From positions 62,001 to 126,000 of the forward strand of contig NZ_JAHZQZ020000006.1 in the NCBI RefSeq assembly GCF_019449275.2: a stretch of DNA of 64,000 nt, in the 5' to 3' direction. Positions 1-6,574 of this stretch are shown here, one piece after another. The position numbers were made by a program, and so were the translations under genes. Source of the stretch: Microbacterium sp. HD4P20. Lineage in GTDB: Bacteria; Actinomycetota; Actinomycetes; Actinomycetales; Microbacteriaceae. The notes below the pieces were generated by a model, which was given only the letters and a program-made list of their open reading frames with translations, ran no database searches and had not been told where the DNA came from. Within the stretch, counting starts at the first letter, position 1. Every line of letters starts with the position of its first letter.

Positions 1-168
1 GATCACGTCGCGCACGTAGGCGGCGTCGATGCTGAGACTGCGCAGCGGGTTGGCGGCGGCGACCGCACGCACGCCATGCTCCTGCAGCCGCAGGATCACG
101 CCGTTCCAGGAGGAGGACTCCGCGAAGGCGCCGTGGACGAGGACGATGGTGGGTTCTTCTGTGGTCAT
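1..168 (-). CDS. alpha/beta hydrolase, N-terminal part only (runs off window start)
   Basis: The first 56 codons are present on the minus strand, with ATG at 166-168, and the frame continues beyond base 1. The start reads as a classic alpha/beta hydrolase N-terminus: a hydrophobic strand ending in VLVHGAF (oxyanion-hole HG) followed by ESSSWNG. This resembles small esterases and hydrolases in which HGAF lies about ten residues from the start. The catalytic serine elbow is outside the window, so activity cannot be judged. A strong ECF41-type promoter match lies 71 bases upstream (239-267), which links the gene to the sigma factor at 1207-2112. Confidence 0.8.
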   Translation of the reverse strand, partial: MTTEEPTIVLVHGAFAESSSWNGVILRLQEHGVRAVAAANPLRSLSIDAAYVRDVI

Positions 169-238
169 GATCGTTCCTTGCGAATCTGTCGAGCAGGGCC
201 GGGATCGGTCGAGCGGGGGAGACGTTCCCTTGCCAGAG

Positions 239-267
239 ACGACAGCCCACCCCGTCGAGCTGTGACA
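239..267 (-). promoter_or_regulatory. candidate ECF41-type promoter of the alpha/beta hydrolase
   Basis: On the minus strand this reads TGTCACA, 17 bases, GTCGT. TGTCACA is the -35 motif described for ECF41 sigma factors, and the downstream element carries the GTC core of the reported -10. The same layout recurs at 301-329 and 2569-2597 in front of two other genes of this locus. Promoter activity is inferred from the motif and its recurrence. Confidence 0.6.
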
Positions 268-300
268 GCCGACATGAATATCGACGAGTTCTCGCGAATC

Positions 301-329
301 CGTCACATCCGGCCGAGGCATCCGGTCGT
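301..329 (+). promoter_or_regulatory. candidate ECF41-type promoter of the first oxidoreductase and sigma operon
   Basis: The plus strand reads CGTCACA, 17 bases, GTCGT, one base from the TGTCACA element at 239-267 and identical in spacing. It lies about 57 bases upstream of the ATG at 386. Because the sigma gene follows in the same direction, this promoter would make the sigma factor autoregulated. This is an inference from the motif. Confidence 0.55.
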
Positions 330-385
330 GGCTGATGAGCCCGTGCGCGCCCGCGCGCGGACCGCTGCGACGGAGAGGGATCGAT

Positions 386-1180
386 ATGAGAATCGCTGTC
401 ATCGGAGGAACGGGCCTGATCGGCACCCGCGTGGTCGCGCGGCTGCGGGAGACGGGCCACGACGTCGTCGTCGCTGCACGCGCGACCGGCGTGAATTCGT
501 ACACAGGCGAAGGGCTCGAAGAGGCGCTCGAGGGCGTCGAGACGGTGGTCGACACCTCGAACTCGTCGTACCTCGACGAAGAGGCCGCGCGGGAGTTCTT
601 CTACGCCTCGACGATGAACCTGCTCACGTACGGCGACGCCGCCGGCGTGCGGCACCACGTCGCGCTCTCGGTCGTCGGCACCGACCGACTCGCGCGTTCG
701 GAGGGCGGGTACTTCCAGGCCAAGGCTGCGCAGGAACGCCTGATCGTGGCATCCGGCCGGCCGTACTCCATCGTGCACGGCACGCAGTTCTTCGAGTTCG
801 TGCGCAGCATCACCGCCGCGGCGATGCACAGCGGCATCGCCCACGTCGCCGACGCGCTCGTGCAGCCCATCGCGGCCGACGATGTGGCCGCCGCCGTCGC
901 CCGCACGGCGCTCGGACGCCCGACCCAGTCGATCGTCGAGCACGCCGGCCCCGAGATCTTCGAGCTGCGCGAGCTGGCGGAAAGGGAACTGCAATGGACC
1001 AGCGACGAACGCGAGGTCGTCGCCGACCCCCTCGCGACGTACTTCGGAGCACGACTGGACCGGTGGGAGCTGCTGCCCGACGCGGACGCGATCATCGCCC
1101 CGACGACCTTCCACCAGTGGCGCGTGCAGGTGCCCGACAACTCCGGTCTCGCCGCACACGCGGCTGCGGGCGTACGCTGA
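386..1180 (+). CDS. NmrA/epimerase-like NAD(P)-binding oxidoreductase (COE partner of ECF41)
   Basis: A 264-residue atypical short-chain dehydrogenase/NmrA-like protein. The Rossmann motif GGTGLIG is at residues 7-13, and a YFQAK segment (Y109, K113) resembles the SDR YxxxK motif. The start was set at ATG 386, just after a GGAGAGGGA ribosome site and directly before the first Rossmann strand; an in-frame GTG at 335 would only add a non-homologous leader. The substrate is unknown. ECF41 sigma genes are typically linked to a carboxymuconolactone decarboxylase, oxidoreductase or epimerase, and this gene fits that role. It is paralogous to 2648-3406. Confidence 0.85.
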   Translation: MRIAVIGGTGLIGTRVVARLRETGHDVVVAARATGVNSYTGEGLEEALEGVETVVDTSNSSYLDEEAAREFFYASTMNLLTYGDAAGVRHHVALSVVGTDRLARSEGGYFQAKAAQERLIVASGRPYSIVHGTQFFEFVRSITAAAMHSGIAHVADALVQPIAADDVAAAVARTALGRPTQSIVEHAGPEIFELRELAERELQWTSDEREVVADPLATYFGARLDRWELLPDADAIIAPTTFHQWRVQVPDNSGLAAHAAAGVR

Positions 1181-1206
1181 GCGCGGCGACCGGAGTGAGA
1201 GGCAGC

Positions 1207-2112
1207 ATGGGTTTGAGCACGGCGCCCGCGGCGGACGCGGATGATATGGACTCGGCCGTCGACGTCTTCGAACAGCACCGGCGCAGGATCTTCGGCATCG
1301 CGTATCGCATGCTGGGCACCGTCGCGGACGCCGAAGACATCGTTCAAGAGACTTGGATCCGCTGGCAGAACACCGACCGCGACAGCATCCTCGAGCCGGC
1401 TGCCTTCCTCGCGACGATCGCGACACGGCTGTCGATCAACGCGACGCAGTCCGCTCGGGCTCGCCGCGAGACGTATATCGGGCCGTGGCTTCCCGAGCCG
1501 GTGAATACGGATGCCGACCCCGCGCTGGGCGCGGAGCGCGGCGAAGCGCTGCAGTTCGCCATCCTGCTCACGCTCGAGAAGCTCACGCCCACCGAGCGCG
1601 CCGCGTACATCCTGCGCGAGGCCCTCGACTATCCGTACGAGCGGATCGCCGACATCGTCGGGGCCACTGTCGAGAGCGCCCGGCAGCTGGTCAGTCGCGC
1701 GCGAAAACACCTCGCGTCGGCCAAGCGCGCCCAGGTGGAGGCGTCCGAGCATCGCCGGCTCCTCGAGGCGTTCCTCGACGCCGCGCAGAAGGGCGACGTC
1801 TCGGCGCTCGAGAAGCTCTTCGCCGACGACGTCGTCAGCTACACCGACGGCAACGGCGTCAAGCTGGCCGCCCGAATTCCCGTCGCCGGTCGCAGTCGGG
1901 TCGCGAAGTTCATCGCCGCCTTCTCGAGCCATTTCTGGATCGGCAAGACCATCGACTGGGTCGAACTCAACGGCCGGCCCGCCGCGACGATCTCGGACGC
2001 CGACGGGGTGATGACCACGTGCGCGCTCACGATGTCCGACGAAGGCATCATCCAGGTGCTGTGGACGATGAGCCCCGACAAGCTGGGGCACGCCGCCCCG
2101 GCTGCGGCATGA
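1207..2112 (+). CDS. sigJ: ECF41-family RNA polymerase sigma factor with C-terminal SnoaL-like domain (SigJ-like)
   Basis: A 301-residue sigma-70 family factor. Sigma region 2 lies at about 18-85 (RIFGIAYRMLG, then DAEDIVQETW). A WLPEP linker at 94-98 is the ECF41 hallmark. Sigma region 4 lies at about 117-170, and a fused SnoaL/NTF2-like domain at about 181-295 contains a DGNGVK motif (214-219) equivalent to the conserved DGGGK. In ECF41 factors this tail regulates the sigma factor directly, replacing a membrane anti-sigma factor. The start ATG 1207 was chosen because everything upstream in the frame is shadow of the preceding gene. It overlaps the next gene by ATGA. The signal sensed is unknown. 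Confidence 0.92.
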   Translation: MGLSTAPAADADDMDSAVDVFEQHRRRIFGIAYRMLGTVADAEDIVQETWIRWQNTDRDSILEPAAFLATIATRLSINATQSARARRETYIGPWLPEPVNTDADPALGAERGEALQFAILLTLEKLTPTERAAYILREALDYPYERIADIVGATVESARQLVSRARKHLASAKRAQVEASEHRRLLEAFLDAAQKGDVSALEKLFADDVVSYTDGNGVKLAARIPVAGRSRVAKFIAAFSSHFWIGKTIDWVELNGRPAATISDADGVMTTCALTMSDEGIIQVLWTMSPDKLGHAAPAAA

Positions 2113-2525
2113 CCCGCCGACGGGCGACGTGGCTGAAGTACCTGCGCACCAGCACCACCTTCGTTGCCGCCGAACATGAGCGCGCGGCCCGAGCGCTGAT
2201 CGCCGCGACGAGCACGACGGATGCCGCGACGCTCGCCCGCATGCTGCACCCCGACGTGCAGCTCACCGTGGACGGCGGCGGCCACGTGCCGGCACCGCGC
2301 ACGCCGCTGCAGGGGCGGGTCGCGGTCGTCCGTCACCTCCTGTCGGTGCTGAGCGACCCCCAGGTCGACGCGGTCATCGAGTCGGTGAACGGGATGCCGG
2401 GGGTCGTGGTCCGTCGCGACGCCACCGTCGTCGGGGTGCTCGTGCTGCGGGTGCGGCAGTCGCTGGTCTGCGAAGCATGGCTCGTCGCCAATCCCGACAA
2501 GCTCGAGAGCTGGAACCGCCGCTGA
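2109..2525 (+). CDS. stand-alone SnoaL-like protein homologous to the ECF41 regulatory tail
   Basis: A 138-residue NTF2/SnoaL-like protein whose ATG overlaps the sigma factor's TGA (ATGA), so it is probably translationally coupled. It aligns with the sigma factor's own C-terminal domain: a shared EH-R start, a DGGGHV motif at 55-60 matching DGNGVK in the sigma, a following P-x2-GR, a VNG-x-P turn, and a final W-x4-PDKL (NPDKL, 128-132). It has no sigma 2 or sigma 4 regions. It may act in trans on the sigma factor or bind the same ligand, but no enzymatic role is visible. The homology is seen in the sequence; the function is inferred. Confidence 0.8.
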   Translation: MTRRRATWLKYLRTSTTFVAAEHERAARALIAATSTTDAATLARMLHPDVQLTVDGGGHVPAPRTPLQGRVAVVRHLLSVLSDPQVDAVIESVNGMPGVVVRRDATVVGVLVLRVRQSLVCEAWLVANPDKLESWNRR

Positions 2526-2568
2526 ACCCCCGGGCCGGGGCATCCGGAGTCGACAGATCGGGCGGACC

Positions 2569-2597
2569 CGTCACAGCGAGGCCGTCCATCTTGTCGT
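2569..2597 (+). promoter_or_regulatory. candidate ECF41-type promoter of the second oxidoreductase
   Basis: CGTCACA, 17 bases, GTCGT, matching 301-329 exactly in both boxes and in spacing. It lies about 50 bases upstream of the ATG at 2648. It implies that the second oxidoreductase has its own promoter in the same regulon. Confidence 0.55.
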
Positions 2598-2647
2598 AGC
2601 TGGTGAGCGTTCCTCTTCTCCCGCGCTCGTGACACGAAAGGCACATC

Positions 2648-3406
2648 ATGGCAAAGATCATCGTCATCGGCGGCACCGGGCTCATCGGCTCGAAGGTCGT
2701 CGCGAAGCTCACCGAGCACGGCCACGAGGCGATCGCGGCGTCACCGAACTCGGGTGTGAACACCGTCACCGGCGAGGGGCTGAAAGAGATCCTCGAGGGT
2801 GCGGACGTCGTCGTCGACGTGTCGAACTCGCCGTCGTTCGAGCCGGACGCCGTCATGGAGTTCTTCACGACCGCCACCGGCAACATCATCGCCGCCGAGC
2901 GCGAGGCCGGCGTCGGTCACCACGTCGCCCTGACGGTCGTCGGCACGAACCGCCCGCAGGACATCTCGTACTTCCACGGCAAGGCCGCGCAGGAGAAGCT
3001 GATCCGCGAGTCGGGCATCCCGTATTCGCTCGTCCACGCGACCCAGTTCTTCGAGTTCATCAGCAGCATCGCGGCGGTGTCGGGCAAGAACGAGGCGATC
3101 CACCTGTCGCCGGGACTCATGCAGCCGATCGCCGCGGAGGACGTCGCGACGGCTGTGGCCCGCACGGCCGCGGGCGCTCCGCTGAACGCCGACATCGAGA
3201 TCGCCGGCCCCGAGGTGATGGGCCTGGACGAGCTCGTGCGCCGCGGCCTCGCCTTCCGCGGCGACCCGCGCGAGGTCGTCACCGACCCCGAGGCGCCCTA
3301 CTTCGGCGCGCGCATTGATGAGCGCACGCTCATGCCCGTCGATGGCGCGCAGGTCTTCGAGACGACCCTCGAGGAGTGGCTGCCCGCCAACCCGCCGCGC
3401 AGCTGA
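2648..3406 (+). CDS. NmrA/epimerase-like NAD(P)-binding oxidoreductase, paralogue of 386-1180
   Basis: A 252-residue Rossmann protein starting MAKIIVIGGTGLIG (GGTGLIG at 8-14) with a YFHGK segment (Y108, K112). It is closely similar over its length to the 264-residue protein at 386-1180, including the shared segments GVN-x-(Y/V)TGEGL and ATQFFEF/GTQFFEF. This suggests a local duplication around the sigma gene. The start follows a short AAAGG ribosome site (ACGAAAGGCACATC). The substrate is unknown. Its candidate promoter at 2569-2597 suggests control by the neighbouring ECF41 factor. Confidence 0.85.
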   Translation: MAKIIVIGGTGLIGSKVVAKLTEHGHEAIAASPNSGVNTVTGEGLKEILEGADVVVDVSNSPSFEPDAVMEFFTTATGNIIAAEREAGVGHHVALTVVGTNRPQDISYFHGKAAQEKLIRESGIPYSLVHATQFFEFISSIAAVSGKNEAIHLSPGLMQPIAAEDVATAVARTAAGAPLNADIEIAGPEVMGLDELVRRGLAFRGDPREVVTDPEAPYFGARIDERTLMPVDGAQVFETTLEEWLPANPPRS

Positions 3407-3432
3407 TCACAACCGATCGCGTGGCCGAGGCA

Positions 3433-3472
3433 GCGTCACCGGTGGTCTTCTTCGGACGGCTCCCGGTGACGC
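3433..3472. terminator. bidirectional hairpin between convergent genes
   Basis: A 10-bp perfect stem GCGTCACCGG/CCGGTGACGC with a 20-base loop sits between the convergent stops at 3406 and 3500. There is no T-run, as is common for actinobacterial terminators. Confidence 0.5.
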
Positions 3473-3499
3473 ATGCCGGCCGTGCACGGTCGACGGATG

Positions 3500-3964
3500 T
3501 CAGGCGTAGAACCCTTCGCGCAGGTTGATGCCATGCTCGACCCAGGCCTTGAGCGCGTTCAGCATCCCGGTCCAGCCCTCGCAGTTGCCGAACGCGTTCT
3601 TCGCGCCGTCGGGGGTGAGCTGCCAGGCTTCCTCGGTGATCGTGACGAGAGTCCGAGCGTTGTCATCGATCGGCTCGAATTCGAAGGTCGTGGTGGTCTC
3701 CTTCTCGAGGGCGGATCGTCCCTCCCAGCGGATGACGAGCTTGCGGGGCGGGTCGGCCTCGACGACGGTCACGGGGAAGCGGCCGGGGAAGTCGGCGAAA
3801 TCCCATGAGATGTCGGCGCCCGGTTCGAGGCGTCCTCGGGCGCCACCGGTGGTGAAGTACTTCGACAGTTGATCAGGATCGGCGACGGCCTCGTAGACCT
3901 GTGCGACCGGGCGGGCAACGCGGCCCGACACGGTGAAAGACAGAGAGCTCAGTTCGTTCGACAT
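3500..3964 (-). CDS. SRPBCC/AHSA1-domain protein
   Basis: A 154-residue START-like (Bet v1/AHSA1) protein. It shows the usual opening VARPVAQVYEAVADPDQLSKYF, a central GPGADISWDF-like region and a C-terminal helix starting GWTGMLNALKAW. Such proteins often sit next to an ArsR regulator, as here, and are thought to bind small hydrophobic ligands. The start is forced: the next in-frame codon group upstream contains TAA (3974-3976). Its start codon lies 16 bases from that of the divergent ArsR gene. The ligand is unknown. Confidence 0.85.
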   Translation of the reverse strand: MSNELSSLSFTVSGRVARPVAQVYEAVADPDQLSKYFTTGGARGRLEPGADISWDFADFPGRFPVTVVEADPPRKLVIRWEGRSALEKETTTTFEFEPIDDNARTLVTITEEAWQLTPDGAKNAFGNCEGWTGMLNALKAWVEHGINLREGFYA

Positions 3965-3983
3965 GTTGTAGTTTTATAACATG
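3962..3983. promoter_or_regulatory. inverted repeat spanning both start codons of the ArsR/SRPBCC pair
   Basis: The arms CATGTT (3962-3967) and AACATG (3978-3983) form a perfect inverted repeat around an AT-rich centre (GTAGTTTTAT). Each arm contains a start codon, for the minus gene at 3964 and the plus gene at 3981. TAGTTT lies exactly at the -12 to -7 distance expected for a leaderless ArsR transcript. On the minus strand TATAAA sits 8 bases before its ATG. It probably serves as the ArsR operator and as two overlapping -10 elements. This is an inference. Confidence 0.5.
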
Positions 3984-4304
3984 ACGGATGCCGAGGGCAA
4001 GGGGACCGACGACGATTCAGTCTTCAAAGCCCTCGCGTCGCCCCTGCGGCGTCGCATGCTCGACGCGCTCAAGGAAGAGCCGCTGACCACGGGTGCGTTG
4101 TGCGCGCGCTTCCCCGAGGTGGATCGCACGACGGTGCTGCAGCACCTGCGGGTACTCGAGAGCGCCGAGCTCGTCTCAGGACGCAGGATCGGCCGCGAGC
4201 GTCACCTCTCGCTCTCGCCCTTGCCGATCAAGCGCATCCACGACCGCTGGATCGGCGAGTACGCGCGGGCCGCCGTCGACCTCCTCGACCGGCTCAACGA
4301 CTGA
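3981..4304 (+). CDS. ArsR-family winged-helix transcriptional regulator
   Basis: A 107-residue ArsR/SmtB-type regulator. The winged helix starts at about residue 15 (FKALASPLRRRMLDAL) and the recognition helix holds DRTTVLQHLRVLESAELV, with a basic wing GRRIGRERHL. No CxC metal site is visible, so it belongs to the metal-independent kind that commonly accompanies SRPBCC proteins. The start ATG 3981 is the only usable one: an in-frame TAG lies at 3969-3971 and the fold begins soon after. There is no ribosome site, which points to leaderless translation. It probably regulates itself and the divergent SRPBCC gene. Confidence 0.88.
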   Translation: MTDAEGKGTDDDSVFKALASPLRRRMLDALKEEPLTTGALCARFPEVDRTTVLQHLRVLESAELVSGRRIGRERHLSLSPLPIKRIHDRWIGEYARAAVDLLDRLND

Positions 4305-4313
4305 GACGACGGC

Positions 4314-4859
4314 TCACACCAGCGTCATCGCGCCCATCGCAACGGCAGAGAGCGCCATCATCCAGTAGTGGAGGCGTCCGCCGGACGTGTGGTGTGCCGA
4401 GCGGCTGCACCACGCTGTGACGAGCACATAGCCGGCGCATAGCGCGAGCGCCATGAGGCGGATTCCGTCGATGCCGCCACCACACGAGTGGCAGTGGCCG
4501 TCGGCGGGTGCTGCGTGTGCCCCGCTCCCGGCGGCCACGAGCAGAGCCGCCATGACCACAAGTCCGAGCGCGACGTGCGCGGTGAGCGCCACGTGCGCCC
4601 GGACATGGTGTGCGGAGGTGCCACCGCGCACGATCACGCCGGGGCGGCGTCCCACGACGAGTCCGAGAGCTATGGCGATGAACGCCGCGCTCCAGTACAC
4701 CGGCGCGACAAGGTGCCACAGCATCGCGTCGGCCATCCCGACCAGCATGAGGATCGAAGCGACGATCTCCGACGTGGGCAGCAGGCGACGGCGCCGCACG
4801 AGCGCGCCCGTTCCCAGAACCGCGGGCACGAGCGCTCCGACGTGCAGCAGTTCGCTCAC
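4314..4859 (-). CDS. polytopic membrane protein of unknown function, last gene of the amine operon
   Basis: About 181 residues with five or six hydrophobic segments and several histidines placed in or next to membrane spans (WHLVAP, SAHHVRAHVALTAHVA) plus a short HCHSCGGG loop. A His-rich membrane protein of this kind could bind metal or haem, but I do not recognise the family with certainty. I set the start at GTG 4859, which overlaps the upstream TGA (GTGA), rather than the ATG at 4880. It is the last gene of a tightly coupled operon that begins with a copper amine oxidase. A link to copper handling is possible but unproven. Confidence 0.6.
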   Translation of the reverse strand: MSELLHVGALVPAVLGTGALVRRRRLLPTSEIVASILMLVGMADAMLWHLVAPVYWSAAFIAIALGLVVGRRPGVIVRGGTSAHHVRAHVALTAHVALGLVVMAALLVAAGSGAHAAPADGHCHSCGGGIDGIRLMALALCAGYVLVTAWCSRSAHHTSGGRLHYWMMALSAVAMGAMTLV

Positions 4860-5929
4860 GCGGCGCTGACGCGCACCCACGCGGCGTCGGCGACGTCGGC
4901 CGGCGCTGCGGCCGCGTACTCCAGTGCGCCATCCGCAACATCGAGGGCCACCGTCAGCTTGCTCTCCCAGCGCAGGTGGGCCGGCTGATCTGCCCGCGGT
5001 CGGACGGAGATCGGCGCGTCGCGGATGGCGCCGAATGCCAGCGCCCGCCCGCGGTGGTCGGGGATCCGGGCGAGGTCGGCGGCGTCGACGAGGCAGTCGT
5101 ATCGCGGAACGCTCGTGGTCTCGTACGGCGAGAACTCACCCGCGGCGAGAGTCGCGTCGAGGAAGTGGTTCGTGTGTGCGAGGGTGTGCCCCGGCTGCGC
5201 CGCGATGACGGCGACGGCGGCGGGGGACACCTCGATGGCCGCGGCCTCGGCAGCTCCGTCGTGAAGTACCGCCACCGTGAACACGCTCGAGGCGGCAAGA
5301 GGCACGCTCGCGGCGATCGCGGCGGCTTCGTCGACGGTGCGCGCTTCTTCGAGGATCATCCGCGCGAGGACGTGCACGGGGACGCCGGCCTGAGTGCCGT
5401 CGGAGCGATGATGCAGGATGTTGAAGTGCACGCCGAGCCCTCGGTCGGTCACTCCGATCTTCGCCGGCTGACCGAACTCGCAGAACGTCGCGACCCGCGC
5501 GCCGGAGTGCGCACGGAATCGCCGCACCACGGTCTCGTTCGAGAGCGTCTCATGCCAATCCCACGTCTGCAGCGTGCGTGGTGCACCGCCGTCGACCGGG
5601 ACATGCACGATCGTCGAGCACTCCATCGACGGCGTCATCCGCGCCAGCACCTCGGTGCGGGATGCGAGCAGGTAGACGTCCTGCACCGACAGCCCGCTGC
5701 CATCGGCCATGCCGCGGAACTCGGCGGCCACTGCCGGGGCGTGCTGCTCGGTCGCCTCACGACAGCCCTCGGCGACCTCGGTCGCGACGGCGGTCGTGAC
5801 CCCCGACCGGTGGAACAGCTCGAGGTAGGAGGCGACCGATCCGGTCAGTTGCGGTGCCCACGCGGCTCCGAATCTGCGCCCCTCCTCGAGACTGTCGTCA
5901 CCGAGCGCCGTCCACTGGTGCACGATCAT
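4856..5929 (-). CDS. C45-family hydrolase (acyl-CoA:6-aminopenicillanate acyltransferase-like)
   Basis: A 357-residue Ntn-hydrolase of the peptidase C45/penicillin acyltransferase family. C104 in MECSTIV is the likely autoprocessing nucleophile that becomes the N-terminal Cys of the beta chain. WDW at 123-125 matches the family's downstream motif, and HTNHF later matches the conserved Asn region. Family members hydrolyse or transfer amide-linked acyl groups. No signal peptide is seen, so it should act in the cytoplasm on imported substrate. It overlaps both neighbours (ATGA upstream, GTGA downstream) within the amine/amide operon, which supports a role in trimming an N-acylated amine or peptide-like compound. 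Confidence 0.82.
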   Translation of the reverse strand: MIVHQWTALGDDSLEEGRRFGAAWAPQLTGSVASYLELFHRSGVTTAVATEVAEGCREATEQHAPAVAAEFRGMADGSGLSVQDVYLLASRTEVLARMTPSMECSTIVHVPVDGGAPRTLQTWDWHETLSNETVVRRFRAHSGARVATFCEFGQPAKIGVTDRGLGVHFNILHHRSDGTQAGVPVHVLARMILEEARTVDEAAAIAASVPLAASSVFTVAVLHDGAAEAAAIEVSPAAVAVIAAQPGHTLAHTNHFLDATLAAGEFSPYETTSVPRYDCLVDAADLARIPDHRGRALAFGAIRDAPISVRPRADQPAHLRWESKLTVALDVADGALEYAAAAPADVADAAWVRVSAA

Positions 5930-6570
5930 TCGTCACCTCCGATGCGCTCGACGAGCGCCGCCACGTCGCCGTGGGGGCAGGGCCGAGCCCGGGCCGCCGC
6001 CGCCACCCTTTCACGGACGTCCTTCGGCTTGTCCTGGCTGACCTTGAACACGGCACGCTGCTCGATCACCTCGAAGCGGAACGAAACGATGCCGCCCACG
6101 ATGCGCTCGAACGTGGGAAGCGACGTCGCCATGTCCCAGGGCGCCGTCTCCAGATCCTCCAGTTCTTCCACCGTCCGGGTGACGACGTGCATCCCGCTCG
6201 CGCGGTCGTCCAGCACCGTCACGCGCGCCGTCAGATGCACGGCGGCGTAGTCCCACGTCGGCACATTCGGGTCGTCGGCGTATGTCGTGGGCGAGACGTA
6301 GCCGTGCGGTCCCGAGAACACCAGAAGTACCGACTCGTCGTCGCTCAGCTGCTGCCATTGCGGGTTCTTGCGGGCGATGTGGCCGAGCAGCTCAGCGCCG
6401 ACGAAGTCGCCGTGCTGCGGCATCCGCTCGATGATGACCGGCGCATGCGTGACGGTCGGCGCCCCCTGCGCACCGCCTCCGTTCGACACGATGAGCGCGA
6501 AGGGGTTGCCGCGGACCAGATCGCGCACCTCGTGCTGAGACGGTGCGCGATACTTCTCGAATTCGTACAC
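5926..6570 (-). CDS. PaiB-like FMN-binding flavin reductase-fold protein
   Basis: About 214 residues. From the start (VYEFEKYRAPS, then RGNPFALIVS) it aligns with the PaiB/FMN-binding negative regulator family. Further conserved regions are HAPVI, GHIARKNPQW and VLLVFSGPHGYVSP-type sequence. I chose GTG 6570 because PaiB proteins begin at the equivalent of that codon and it lies 4 bases after the upstream TGA; an ATG at 6600 would overlap the previous gene by 26 bases. PaiB was named as a transcriptional repressor in Bacillus, but the fold is a pyridoxamine-oxidase-like split barrel, so an enzymatic flavin role is equally possible. Confidence 0.75.
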   Translation of the reverse strand: MYEFEKYRAPSQHEVRDLVRGNPFALIVSNGGGAQGAPTVTHAPVIIERMPQHGDFVGAELLGHIARKNPQWQQLSDDESVLLVFSGPHGYVSPTTYADDPNVPTWDYAAVHLTARVTVLDDRASGMHVVTRTVEELEDLETAPWDMATSLPTFERIVGGIVSFRFEVIEQRAVFKVSQDKPKDVRERVAAAARARPCPHGDVAALVERIGGDE

Positions 6571-6574
6571 GAGC

